Shown here piece by piece: positions 15,774-23,044 of a DNA stretch of 44,155 nt; positions within the stretch are counted from its first letter, which is position 1, and each line of letters begins with the position of its first letter. The position numbers were made by a program, and so were the translations under genes. Source of the DNA: Clostridia bacterium (lineage in GTDB: Bacteria > Bacillota > Clostridia > Oscillospirales > UBA644); assembly GCA_014872655.1 (NCBI GenBank), contig WHHJ01000010.1:1-44155 (forward strand). The letters are read 5' to 3'. The notes below the pieces were generated by a model, which saw only the letters and a program-made list of their open reading frames with translations, had not been told where the DNA came from and searched no databases.

Positions 15774-15814
15774 AACCTGTTTTTCTCGAATATATAGGGA
15801 AAAACAGGTTTTTT
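15774..15814 (+). terminator. Intrinsic terminator
   Basis: AACCTGTTTTTC (15774-15785) pairs with GAAAAACAGGTT (15799-15810) and is followed by TTTT. It ends the unknown membrane-protein gene. Confidence 0.88.
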
Positions 15815-15825
15815 ATACAGGGCTC

Positions 15826-15854
15826 TTGACAATAGCTGCGTTTTGATGTAAAAT
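15826..15854 (+). promoter_or_regulatory. Sigma-A promoter of the DUF1292 gene
   Basis: TTGACA (15826-15831), 17 bases, TAAAAT (15849-15854), starting only 12 nt after the preceding terminator. Confidence 0.82.
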
Positions 15855-15887
15855 AAAGCTGTAATAAAACCCAAAAGGAGAAAAAGA

Positions 15888-16247
15888 ATGAGCGATTGCA
15901 AACACGATGATCATTGCAGCTGCGGATGCAACTGTGAGCACGAAGAAGAGGCCGATGTAATCACCTTAACAGATGAAGAAGGCAATAATATAGACTATAT
16001 GGTTGTCGACGGTGTTGAAAACAATGACAACTTATATCTGGCACTGGTAGAAGCTGAGCATGCAGATGATGATGAATGTGAATTTATCATTCTCAAATGC
16101 CTTGCAGCCGAAGAAGACGGAGAAGATTCCTTGGTAACGATTGATGATGAAGAGGAATTTAATACCGTTTTAAAACTGTTTGAAGCAAGAGCAGAAACAG
16201 CAGGCCTTTTTGATTTCGATACGGTAGAAAAGGATATCGAAGAATAA
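15888..16247 (+). CDS. DUF1292 family protein with Cys/His-rich N-terminus
   Basis: The 119-residue, very acidic cytosolic protein has a C-terminal region (24-95) that fits DUF1292: VITLTDEEGNNIDYMVVD, then YLALVEAEH and CEFIILKC. The family is widespread in Bacillota next to housekeeping genes and has no known activity. Unusual here is an N-terminal extension with C4, H6, H9, C10, C12, C14, C16 and H18, a probable metal site by composition only. The SD AAAGGAG is well placed. It has its own promoter. No terminator is seen before the structured RNA candidate downstream, which may therefore be its 3' UTR. Confidence 0.8.
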   Translation: MSDCKHDDHCSCGCNCEHEEEADVITLTDEEGNNIDYMVVDGVENNDNLYLALVEAEHADDDECEFIILKCLAAEEDGEDSLVTIDDEEEFNTVLKLFEARAETAGLFDFDTVEKDIEE

Positions 16248-16311
16248 AGTCGGTTGCTATCATTTTTAATACAAAAAAATTCCTGCGTGATTCGTATGAT
16301 ATGGTTTAATT

Positions 16312-16475
16312 AAAACCTACATCTCAAATAAGGGATTTCGACTTCTGCTGCAGGTTTGCAGACCTCCCGGATGACGGACGTTGGGAGCACAAAACAGCAG
16401 AGCGATCTTACCCGTCCTGTTTTTTAACAGGGTTTGATTTCCCATATCGAATATACGGTCAGGTGGGATTTTTTA
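16312..16475 (+). ncRNA. Structured RNA candidate, unassigned class, ending in a terminator
   Basis: Several nested pairings can be drawn by hand. A closing stem joins 16312-16320 to 16463-16473, with one bulge. GGGA..TCGA (16332-16341) pairs with TTGA..TCCC (16434-16443) across a symmetric internal loop. TCTGCTG (16344-16350) pairs perfectly with CAGCAGA (16395-16401). Inside that stem are an AGGTT/GACCT hairpin (16352-16365) and a CTCCC/GGGAG region (16364-16387). CCTGTT-TTTT-AACAGG forms a hairpin at 16416-16431. TCCCA/TGGGA followed by six T ends it. The ECF gene has its own promoter after this point, so an independent small RNA (6S-like size) or a 3' UTR is more likely than a simple riboswitch. 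I do not recognise a known riboswitch core. Confidence 0.5.
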
Positions 16476-16518
16476 TACCTTAAAAATCTGACTATATAAA
16501 ATTATAAATATTTAACCA

Positions 16519-16547
16519 TATACATATATTCAGATTTCCTGTATAAT
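16519..16547 (+). promoter_or_regulatory. Probable promoter of the ECF S-component gene
   Basis: Perfect TATAAT (16542-16547), with a weak -35 TATACA (16519-16524) at 17 bases. The start codon lies about 24 nt beyond the predicted transcription start. Confidence 0.6.
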
Positions 16548-16577
16548 ACTACCAATAAATAAGACAGGAATGATAAG

Positions 16578-17081
16578 ATGAAACAATCTAAAATTTTAAA
16601 AAACATGATTTTAACCGCACTTTTTGCGGCGCTCACTTTCGTATTAACCATGATCCATATCCCATCCCCGGCATCCGGCGGATATATTCATTTGGGAGAC
16701 TGTATGATCTATTTGTCGGCAGCCATTTTACCTCTTCCCTATGCCTGTATCGCAGGAGCGATCGGGGGTGGATTATCGGACTTAATGTCTGGAGCCGCAC
16801 AATGGATTTTGATTACCGTTATTGTAAAGGCTTTGCTTGCAATTGCATTTACTTCAAAAAGCCCCCGTTTTATCTGTAAACGTAATATGATTGCGCTTTT
16901 AATCGGATGCTTCATCACGGTCGGCGGATATTTTCTGGGCGGCTGGATTTTAAATGGCTTTGCCGGAGCAATTGCCGAAATACCGGGAAATCTATTTCAA
17001 TCTATCGGCAGCGGCATTTTATATCTTCTTTTTGCCGCAGCACTTGACCGAACAGCCATAAAACAAAAGGTTCAACATTAA
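16578..17081 (+). CDS. ECF transporter S component (substrate-binding membrane subunit)
   Basis: This is the membrane specificity subunit of an energy-coupling factor vitamin importer. The 167 residues have about six hydrophobic helices. The conserved block YIHLGDCMIYLSAAILP is followed by the Gly-rich CIAGAIGGGLSDLMSG, which places it in the ECF-type riboflavin/HMP/pyridoxine-like S-component group. The ligand is not determinable. The shared EcfA/EcfA'/EcfT module is not in this window and must be encoded elsewhere, as in group II ECF systems. The SD is AGGA upstream of ATG 16578. It is monocistronic, with a terminator at 17080-17111. Confidence 0.88.
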   Translation: MKQSKILKNMILTALFAALTFVLTMIHIPSPASGGYIHLGDCMIYLSAAILPLPYACIAGAIGGGLSDLMSGAAQWILITVIVKALLAIAFTSKSPRFICKRNMIALLIGCFITVGGYFLGGWILNGFAGAIAEIPGNLFQSIGSGILYLLFAAALDRTAIKQKVQH

Positions 17082-17111
17082 AAAAAGCAGGGATAATTCC
17101 CTGCTTTTTTT
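17080..17111. terminator. Bidirectional intrinsic terminator
   Basis: AAAAAAAGCAGGGA (17080-17093) and TCCCTGCTTTTTTT (17098-17111) form a perfect 14-bp stem with a TAAT loop, between the convergent ECF and DUF2238-like genes. Confidence 0.94.
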
Positions 17112-17123
17112 CATTTTATTTCT

Positions 17124-18038
17124 TTATAAATCCGTATGTTCGGAACCTTCTGAATCACTCAAAACAGAATCTTGAACAACAGCCTCTTCGTTTTCCGATT
17201 GAAGAAGTTTTTCTTCGCCCGTCGCAGAGGTGTCTGCCATACTTACATCATCGCTATGATTGTCTTTGGTAATAATCAATTTTGCATATTTTGAAGTCTT
17301 ATATTTCAATATGATATAATCTAAAACTGATGCCACCAGCGCGCCCAGACAATCAACAATTAAGTCTCCCATAGTGTCCTCGAGAGCATATTTATACCCG
17401 GAAGGCTGACGGAAAAATGCGGCGATCTCCCCATCTGTTCCTGCCAATGGTGCAAAACTATTCCCGCCGTTAAACAAGGCTGTTGTTTCAGGAATAAATT
17501 TTTGTGAGTTTAATCCTAATAGATTATCCATAGAAAACTCTACAATCTCCCACAATACACCCAATGCAACAGCAAAACAAAATGCAAATAACGCAACAAA
17601 AAGGGGACTCATTTGCAAATGTACCGATTTATTATCATTTAGCAAATTGATAATAGATAAACTGATAATAGCAAAAATAAAACCAGAGAACGTATGCAAA
17701 ATTGTATCCCAAAAAGGAACCTTATAATAATAATCGCTGACCTCGCCTAAGAATACCGCTAAATAAATAAAAACGACCAGAATAACGCGCAAATAAATAG
17801 GAATTTTAAGATTAAATTTCTTATGTGCTACCGTAGGAATAAAAAGAGCACTAATTCCTATACAAATCTGCACAATAATTAGTAAATACCTGCTTTTTTG
17901 TTCTGTATCAGCGTCCAAAAGGCCCAAAGCTGAAAAAGCAATAGAGCCAATCAGCAAAACCATCAACAAAATGTTTAATACGCTATAAATCTTCTCTGAT
18001 TTTGTTTTGGCTAGAAACTGTTCTAACCTTTCTTTCAC
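17124..18038 (-). CDS. DUF2238-like integral membrane protein with acidic C-terminal tail
   Basis: GTG 18038 is taken as the start, 8 nt after GGGAGG; the upstream GTG at 18047 overlaps that SD and cannot use it. The protein is 304 residues with about six TM helices. The signature stretches are FWDTILHTFSGF, GVLWEIVEFSMD and EDTMGDLIVDCLGALVAS, typical of the DUF2238/YjdF-like membrane family, whose conserved acidic and His residues lie near the membrane. Its function is not known. The last 60 residues are soluble, acidic and Ser/Glu rich. It follows tpiA by 66 nt with a hairpin between them, so it may be a weakly expressed distal gene of the pgk-tpiA transcript. Confidence 0.75.
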   Translation of the reverse strand: MKERLEQFLAKTKSEKIYSVLNILLMVLLIGSIAFSALGLLDADTEQKSRYLLIIVQICIGISALFIPTVAHKKFNLKIPIYLRVILVVFIYLAVFLGEVSDYYYKVPFWDTILHTFSGFIFAIISLSIINLLNDNKSVHLQMSPLFVALFAFCFAVALGVLWEIVEFSMDNLLGLNSQKFIPETTALFNGGNSFAPLAGTDGEIAAFFRQPSGYKYALEDTMGDLIVDCLGALVASVLDYIILKYKTSKYAKLIITKDNHSDDVSMADTSATGEEKLLQSENEEAVVQDSVLSDSEGSEHTDL

Positions 18039-18077
18039 TATGTACACCTCCCTATATCCCCCAATAAAATAAACCAG

Positions 18078-18101
18078 CTGCCTGCCTCAAAAGGCAGGCA
18101 G
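18078..18101 (-). terminator. Hairpin after tpiA, probable weak or partial terminator
   Basis: The 9-bp GC-rich stem CTGCCTGCC/GGCAGGCAG lies just after the tpiA stop. On the minus strand it is followed by CTGGTTTATTTTATT, T-rich but not a clean U-run. Partial termination or 3'-end protection is plausible. Confidence 0.5.
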
Positions 18102-18112
18102 TAAAAGTCAAA

Positions 18113-18877
18113 TTATTCAGCAGCATTAACGATAGCCGCAAAATCCTCTACCTTCAGCGCGGCTCCGCCAATCAATCCTCCGTCTACATTCTCTTTGCCC
18201 AACAATTCTGCAGCATTTGCAGGTTTCATCGATCCACCATATTGAATTGTCAGCCCTTGCGCAACTTCTTCTCCATACAAACTCTGCACGGTATTACGAA
18301 TAATACCGTTCACTTCATCAGCCTGATCAGATGTCGCCGTTTTCCCAGTTCCAATCGCCCAAACCGGTTCATACGCGATAATAATGTTTTTCATCTCTTC
18401 CGCCGAAACATTTCTTAAAGCAACCTTTGTCTGCATCGATACAATTTCTGCCGTAATCCCTTTTTCACGTTCATCCAACAATTCTCCGACACACACAATC
18501 GGTTTTAATCCATTTTGCAAAGCAGTCAAAACTTTCTGATTGACCGTCTCATCCGTCTCTGCAAAGTATTGTCTGCGCTCGCTGTGACCGATAATTACAT
18601 ATTCTACACCCAAATCGCACAACATCTCTGCGCTGACTTCACCTGTATAAGCGCCGTTTTTCTCCCAATGTAGATTTTCAGCACCTACTTTTATATTCGT
18701 TCCTGCCGCAGCAGAAACCGCATTTTGCAAATCCACATACGGCACGCAAATGACAACGTCACATACAGCATCTTTTACCGCCGGGATCAAAGACTGAACA
18801 AATGTCGTCGTTTCCGACGGGGTCTTATTCATCTTCCAGTTACCCGCAATAACGGTACGTCTCTTTTCTCTATTCAT
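18113..18877 (-). CDS. tpiA: Triosephosphate isomerase
   Basis: The enzyme interconverts dihydroxyacetone phosphate and glyceraldehyde-3-phosphate in glycolysis. The 254-residue TIM barrel has the usual length. N13 and K15 lie in AGNWKMN, the catalytic His 98 in IIGHSERRQYF, and the catalytic Glu 170 in AYEPVWAIGTGK. The C-terminal phosphate-binding loops are QYGGSMKP and DGGLIGGAAL. The ATG has GGAGGA upstream. It lies 76 nt after pgk on the same strand, the spacer holding a stable hairpin. Gap, gpm and eno are not in this window. Confidence 0.97.
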   Translation of the reverse strand: MNREKRRTVIAGNWKMNKTPSETTTFVQSLIPAVKDAVCDVVICVPYVDLQNAVSAAAGTNIKVGAENLHWEKNGAYTGEVSAEMLCDLGVEYVIIGHSERRQYFAETDETVNQKVLTALQNGLKPIVCVGELLDEREKGITAEIVSMQTKVALRNVSAEEMKNIIIAYEPVWAIGTGKTATSDQADEVNGIIRNTVQSLYGEEVAQGLTIQYGGSMKPANAAELLGKENVDGGLIGGAALKVEDFAAIVNAAE

Positions 18878-18911
18878 GTTTCTTCCTCCGCTTTCTAAAT
18901 CAAAACATACT

Positions 18912-18938
18912 CGGCATTACCGAAATTCGGCAATGCCG
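18912..18938 (-). other. Intercistronic hairpin between pgk and tpiA
   Basis: CGGCATT (18912-18918) pairs with AATGCCG (18932-18938), and an inner CCGA/TCGG pairing can extend the stem. It has no U-run, so it is more likely an mRNA processing or stability element than a terminator. Confidence 0.55.
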
Positions 18939-18953
18939 ATTCATAATATCGAA

Positions 18954-20144
18954 TTATTTATTATCTAAGCATGCAATGCCCGGAAGAGTCTTCCCTTCCA
19001 AAAATTCCAAAGAGGCTCCGCCTCCTGTAGAAATATGAGTTACCTTATCAGCAAAACCTAATTTCTCAATCGCTGCAGCTGAATCACCACCACCGATAAT
19101 AGAAATAGCCCCGCTGGAAGCAACCGCTTGAGCGACCTGTCTGGTTCCGCTGGCAAACTTCTCCCACTCAGAAACACCCATCGGTCCATTCCAAACAACT
19201 GTTCCTGCGCCTTGAATAGCATCTGCAAACAATTTTTCGGTCCGCGGTCCAATATCCAAGCCCATATATCCGTCCGGAATATTATCAGAATCCACATCAA
19301 TTGCATGACAGTCCGGATCATACTTATCTCCGGCTCTGTTATCTACCGGCAGCAGAAAACGAATTCCCTTCTCTTGAGCCTGCGCCATCAACTCTTTTGC
19401 AAGATCAATCTTGTCATCTTCACACAACGAATTTCCGATTCTGTATCCATTTGCCTTGTGGAATGTATACGCCATCGCACCGCCAATGATCAACGTATCC
19501 ACTTTATCCATCAAATTATGAATAACACCAATTTTATCCGAAACTTTTGCACCGCCCAAAATTGCGACAAAAGGTCTTTTCGGATTACTCAAAGCACCAC
19601 CCATAATACGAATTTCTTTTTCAATCAAAAATCCGCAAACACTGGGACTCAAATAGTGAGATACGCCTTCTGTAGAAGCATGAGCACGGTGTGCTGTACC
19701 GAAGGCATCATTGACATACACTTCAGCAAGAGATGCCAATTTCTTAGCAAACTCCGGATCATTCTTTTCCTCTTCAGCATGGAACCGAACATTTTCAAGC
19801 AACATAACATCGCCGTCCTGCAATGCTGCAGCTTTCGCCTGAGCATCCGGACCAATAACATCAGCAGCCAAAGCAACGGGTTTCCCCAACAACTCTGAAA
19901 GTTTTTTTGCAACTGGAGCAAGTGAATATTTCAAATTAAATTCGCCCTTCGGTCTTCCCAAATGAGAACAAAGGATCACTTTAGCACCATGATCTGCCAA
20001 ATATTGAATGGTAGGAAGAGCTTCTTTGATTCTTTTAGCATCCGTAATAGTTTGTCCGTCCAGCGGGACATTAAAATCACACCGAACCAAGACTTTCTTT
20101 CCTGTTACCTGAATATCCTGAACGCTTTTTTTATCGTAATCCAT
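18954..20144 (-). CDS. pgk: Phosphoglycerate kinase
   Basis: The enzyme transfers phosphate from 1,3-bisphosphoglycerate to ADP. The 396-residue monomer has the standard two-domain length. VLVRCDFNVPLDG and LCSHLGRPKGE mark the N-terminal 3-phosphoglycerate site. Further conserved segments are FVAILGGAKVSDKIGVI, GTVVWNGPMGVSE near the nucleotide site, and the late Gly-rich SIIGGGDSAAAI/HISTGGGASLEF. ATG 20144 follows AAAGGTG. It is the first gene after the promoter at 20225-20197 and is followed by tpiA. Confidence 0.97.
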   Translation of the reverse strand: MDYDKKSVQDIQVTGKKVLVRCDFNVPLDGQTITDAKRIKEALPTIQYLADHGAKVILCSHLGRPKGEFNLKYSLAPVAKKLSELLGKPVALAADVIGPDAQAKAAALQDGDVMLLENVRFHAEEEKNDPEFAKKLASLAEVYVNDAFGTAHRAHASTEGVSHYLSPSVCGFLIEKEIRIMGGALSNPKRPFVAILGGAKVSDKIGVIHNLMDKVDTLIIGGAMAYTFHKANGYRIGNSLCEDDKIDLAKELMAQAQEKGIRFLLPVDNRAGDKYDPDCHAIDVDSDNIPDGYMGLDIGPRTEKLFADAIQGAGTVVWNGPMGVSEWEKFASGTRQVAQAVASSGAISIIGGGDSAAAIEKLGFADKVTHISTGGGASLEFLEGKTLPGIACLDNK

Positions 20145-20196
20145 ACGTCTTACACCTTTCTGTATCTCAAAATTTTTACAAATTTATACATTTATT

Positions 20197-20225
20197 ATTT
20201 TATACCAAATTATATAAAAATGCAA
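20197..20225 (-). promoter_or_regulatory. Promoter of the pgk-tpiA transcript
   Basis: On the minus strand TTGCAT (20225-20220), 17 bases, TAAAAT (20202-20197), about 45 nt before the pgk start. Confidence 0.7.
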
Positions 20226-20510
20226 GGGGTTTATCAAAATTTTAACAATTTTTACAATCCTTCCGAATTTTGACTTCCCCGCAACATAATTTATTGGGAC
20301 ATCAATAAGTCCTATAGCTCTATATTTTAGAATTCCCTGATAAAAGACTGCTCCTGTTTTCTAAAACGCCTATATTACACTTTTCTCTACATTACCATAA
20401 AAAATAATAGTATGGCAACCGACATCTATTCATTTTTCTCATACGAATAGCGCTTATCTTAAAAATAAAAAGTTATCGATTCCAATTACTTCATGCGTCA
20501 ATCCATTTTT
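20226..20510. other. AT-rich intergenic stretch with no recognised feature
   Basis: I see no credible reading frame, SD site or strong promoter here. Only short weak inverted repeats such as GGAC...GTCC near 20298-20313 are present. It separates the four-hairpin RNA from the pgk promoter. Confidence 0.5.
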
Positions 20511-20518
20511 ATTTTTTA

Positions 20519-20559
20519 TAAAAAGAGACGCCCCCGCGGTGACAACGCAGGGGCGTCTC
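20519..20559 (-). terminator. Terminator hairpin of the four-hairpin RNA
   Basis: A 10-bp GC-rich stem with an extra inner 3 bp is followed on the minus strand by TTTTT (20524-20520). Confidence 0.85.
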
Positions 20560-20645
20560 CGGTCTTCTGCCCACAACCGCAGAAGACCAAAGCCTTTATA
20601 TAAAGGCAATAACCTTAAACGGTGGTCTGTACTAAGACCGCCAGC
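20519..20645 (-). ncRNA. Four-hairpin small RNA, unassigned family
   Basis: The transcript is about 127 nt, read right to left. Hairpin 1 is GGCGGTCT/AGACCACC (20642-20635 with 20628-20621), loop TAGTAC. Hairpin 2 is a 16-nt palindrome, GCCTTTATATAAAGGC (20607-20592). Hairpin 3 is GGTCTTCTGC/GCAGAAGACC (20588-20579 with 20570-20561), perfect, loop GGTTGTGG. Hairpin 4 is GAGACGCCCC/GGGGCGTCTC (20559-20550 with 20534-20525), with an inner GCG/CGC, followed by TTTTT. It has a perfect consensus promoter, no SD and no plausible ORF. It is much richer in GC than the flanking DNA. It lies between the foldase gene and pgk. I cannot match it to SRP RNA, tmRNA, RNase P RNA, 6S or a riboswitch. Confidence 0.75.
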
Positions 20646-20651
20646 ATATAT

Positions 20652-20680
20652 ATTATATACCAAAACAAAAGAAATGTCAA
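20652..20680 (-). promoter_or_regulatory. Perfect sigma-A promoter of the four-hairpin RNA
   Basis: On the minus strand TTGACA (20680-20675), 17 bases, TATAAT (20657-20652), consensus in every position. RNA would start near 20645, at the foot of hairpin 1. Confidence 0.88.
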
Positions 20681-20713
20681 GCGATAAGCCTTAATTTCAT
20701 ACTTTTCCCGAAT

Positions 20714-22273
20714 TTATCCTTTAGTACTGTCCAATGCAAGTTGTTCGTCTACAAACAAACTATCAGCATATTTATTTTCCAATTCGGTCATATAAGAACT
20801 GAAATCTTTATTTTTAAGGTTGACTCGGCTATCAGACTTCCAGTATTCTTCCCCATAAGAAACAAAATAAACAAGCGCATACCCATTTGTTGTTTCTATA
20901 ATCTGACAGTCGCCTTCTTTTCTGGCGGAATCAAAGATGTAAGTATCAAACTCACTACCATAAGTAGCAGCATAAGCAGACTTTGATACATCACTAAGTA
21001 ACCCCTGATCAGAAACAGAAGAAGCATTTTCTGTTACAAGAGTCTTAAACGCGTCCTCTGTAGAACCGTTTTCCTGCCATTTAGCAAAAATCTCATCCGC
21101 TTTTGCCTTCGCATCCGCCTCAGCCTGAGCAACCGCTTCGGTATCGGTTTCATCCTCGACTTCTTCTGCATTCACCGGCAAAACCCGAACATTAACAAGT
21201 TTATAATCATCTCTGTATGAATTGTCAAAATACAAAACATAGTAAGCAGATGTTCCTTCTGCAACCCCAGTATCTCCTGTCTTTCGGCCTGCTTCTCCTA
21301 ACCAAGTTCCGATTTGAGTAGATTTAGCTGCGGAAGCTTTTGCATCTTTAACGGTAATAGACTCTTCCGTATTTTCTTCATTAAGCGAAACAGCCGCCTT
21401 TAAAAACTCCTCACGGGATTTTCCCTCAATCTCTGCTAAAAAGGCATCAGCCTGAGCTTTTGCAGCATCTTTTGCAGACGTATCCTGAGACTCATCCACA
21501 TCCGGAGTTGAGGTATCATCTTCCGGGGTTTCATAAGTAAACGGAACACAAAGATAAGTATATAGATCATAAGAAGACTTATTCTCTTCATAATACTGCT
21601 GTAACTGCTCATCTGTATAGGTCAAAGAATCTGTCTTCTGCGTTTGCATTTTTTGTGCTAACAAAGAAATCTCCATCATTCGCACAAAATCGCCTTTGTT
21701 AAAATTCTTACCAAAAACACTGGAAAGAACTGTATTCAACGATACACTGTTCTGATCGGCATAACTTTGATAGGACTCTAATGCTGAATCAATTTCAGCC
21801 TGATCAGCATCTTCCAACTTCATTCCGGCTGCAAGTGCTTCATTATACAAATACAACGTATCTTTTAACGTTGTCATCGCAGAATCTACAAAATATTCCC
21901 GCCATGTCTGATCTTCTGAAGAGAAAGAACATGCTTCATCCAAAAAGCTGGTACTGGATGTATCCACACCCATATAAGATAAATACTGATAATACTGATT
22001 ATACACGGTTTGGAACGAATATTGAAATTCTACGCTTCCCACTGCCGTATCGCCGACTTTAACAACCGGAGAATTTTTTCTAAACCATCCGTTATGAGAG
22101 CCTACCGCAAGTAAAATACTAAGCGTAACCCCAACAACCAATATGATACAGGTAGTAATAAATACCGGAAACGGTTTCTTTTGAATCGAATCGTTTCTGG
22201 ATTTATTTTTCTTTGCTGTCTTTGAAGAGGTCAGCAGATCAACTGCAGCACCTTTCTTTGAATCCTTGTCCAT
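20714..22273 (-). CDS. SurA/PrsA-like membrane-anchored foldase (PpiC-type peptidyl-prolyl isomerase family)
   Basis: The start is ATG 22273 (519 residues); the longer reading frame to 22357 runs through the promoter and is rejected. A basic cytosolic head of about 35 residues is followed by one TM helix near 38-60 (VFITTCIILVVGVTLSILLAV). The rest is extracytoplasmic. A SurA N-terminal-like helical region spans about 65-240 (SFQTVYNQYYQYL, TLKDTLYLYNEALAAGMKL). Two isomerase-like modules are separated by acidic, Ala-rich linkers; a complete, canonical parvulin active site is not obvious. The likely role is folding of secreted proteins outside the membrane. It has its own promoter. No terminator is seen before the small-RNA promoter. 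Confidence 0.75.
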   Translation of the reverse strand: MDKDSKKGAAVDLLTSSKTAKKNKSRNDSIQKKPFPVFITTCIILVVGVTLSILLAVGSHNGWFRKNSPVVKVGDTAVGSVEFQYSFQTVYNQYYQYLSYMGVDTSSTSFLDEACSFSSEDQTWREYFVDSAMTTLKDTLYLYNEALAAGMKLEDADQAEIDSALESYQSYADQNSVSLNTVLSSVFGKNFNKGDFVRMMEISLLAQKMQTQKTDSLTYTDEQLQQYYEENKSSYDLYTYLCVPFTYETPEDDTSTPDVDESQDTSAKDAAKAQADAFLAEIEGKSREEFLKAAVSLNEENTEESITVKDAKASAAKSTQIGTWLGEAGRKTGDTGVAEGTSAYYVLYFDNSYRDDYKLVNVRVLPVNAEEVEDETDTEAVAQAEADAKAKADEIFAKWQENGSTEDAFKTLVTENASSVSDQGLLSDVSKSAYAATYGSEFDTYIFDSARKEGDCQIIETTNGYALVYFVSYGEEYWKSDSRVNLKNKDFSSYMTELENKYADSLFVDEQLALDSTKG

Positions 22274-22328
22274 AGGTAACACCCATCCTAACTTTTCTGT
22301 TTTACAGACAAAATCTGTTATTTCATTT

Positions 22329-22357
22329 ATTATACATTTTTTTGTACGGATTGTCAA
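22329..22357 (-). promoter_or_regulatory. Perfect sigma-A promoter of the foldase gene
   Basis: On the minus strand TTGACA (22357-22352), 17 bases, TATAAT (22334-22329). Its position fixes the foldase start downstream, at 22273. Confidence 0.87.
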
Positions 22358-22388
22358 GCAGTTTTATATCGTCTGCACAAGTCAAAAC

Positions 22389-22889
22389 TTAGTCCTGATC
22401 CAATCTACATTGTTGCACAGAAACTTGTTTTCCGCAAAACGGACACTCTACCGTTTCAGACAGTTCCTTTTCTTCTATAAAAAACAGCTCTTCACAAAAA
22501 GAACATTGCAATGGCACATAGCGCTCTTCGGGCTCATCATAATAAATACTGTCTTCCGAACTATCAGGCTCTGAATCATGGTGCCCGCAATCACAATGTT
22601 TTTCCGCATCATATTCCGCAGTGTAAGCATCCGTATCCACGGTAACATCTCCGACAATACATTCTTGAAGAGACTGAAGCGTAGCTGACAAATGCTGCAT
22701 ATACGTATCATCATTCTCCATACGTTCCATCAGTTCTTCAACCCGAGAAGAAAGCAAATCTACTTCTTCTGCCGTTGCTGCAACTATATTCCGCAACTGC
22801 TTGTAAAATGCCTGCTCCTCCGGAGTTGCTTTTTTAGACAGGATCGAAAGCTCCTGATCCACAGCTGAAATCCTTTCACTCAAAAACAT
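22389..22889 (-). CDS. CD1247-like coiled-coil and zinc-ribbon protein
   Basis: ATG 22889 gives 166 residues; an upstream in-frame TTG at 22931 overlaps an inverted repeat and is less likely. Residues 1-80 are mostly helical with heptad character (MFLSERISAVDQELSIL, EEVDLLSSRVEELMERM). This fits the CD1247 N-terminal domain found in Clostridia. An acidic linker carries CDCGHHD (99-105). A C-terminal zinc ribbon uses C129, C132, C149 and C152. No function is known for the family. It lies downstream of efp and upstream of the foldase promoter. Its proximity to efp is recurrent in my general recollection, but I cannot verify that here. Confidence 0.72.
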   Translation of the reverse strand: MFLSERISAVDQELSILSKKATPEEQAFYKQLRNIVAATAEEVDLLSSRVEELMERMENDDTYMQHLSATLQSLQECIVGDVTVDTDAYTAEYDAEKHCDCGHHDSEPDSSEDSIYYDEPEERYVPLQCSFCEELFFIEEKELSETVECPFCGKQVSVQQCRLDQD

Positions 22890-22909
22890 AACTTCACCCC
22901 ATGAACAGC

Positions 22910-22939
22910 AACATCTGTTGAATTTCTTCAACAGATGTT
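22910..22939 (-). repeat. Perfect 13-bp inverted repeat before the CD1247-like gene
   Basis: AACATCTGTTGAA (22910-22922) and TTCAACAGATGTT (22927-22939) flank a 4-nt loop. It lies 20 nt before the start codon on the minus strand and has no U-run, so it is either an RNA structure in the efp-CD1247 spacer or a protein-binding site. Confidence 0.7.
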
Positions 22940-23044
22940 ACAAAATATTTTATTCCGGTCTTATTTTTCGATCTTACGAATATAATAAAACAACCGTCTG
23001 CATAAATTTCTGTACACAAAATAAAACTCGCTGCAACAGTAAGT

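Noticed and set aside
16312..16577. TPP, cobalamin, preQ1 or THF riboswitch controlling the ECF S-component
   Set aside because: None of the conserved cores I know (for example CTGAGA with the ACCTGATCTGG-type segment, or GCCACTG) is present, and the ECF gene has its own TATAAT after the terminator.
20519..20645. tracrRNA or CRISPR-associated RNA
   Set aside because: No cas gene and no direct-repeat array occurs anywhere in the window, and there is no anti-repeat partner.
22274..22357. Longer N-terminus for the SurA/PrsA-like foldase
   Set aside because: A perfect promoter at 22329-22357 lies within the extension, and a good ATG is available at 22273.
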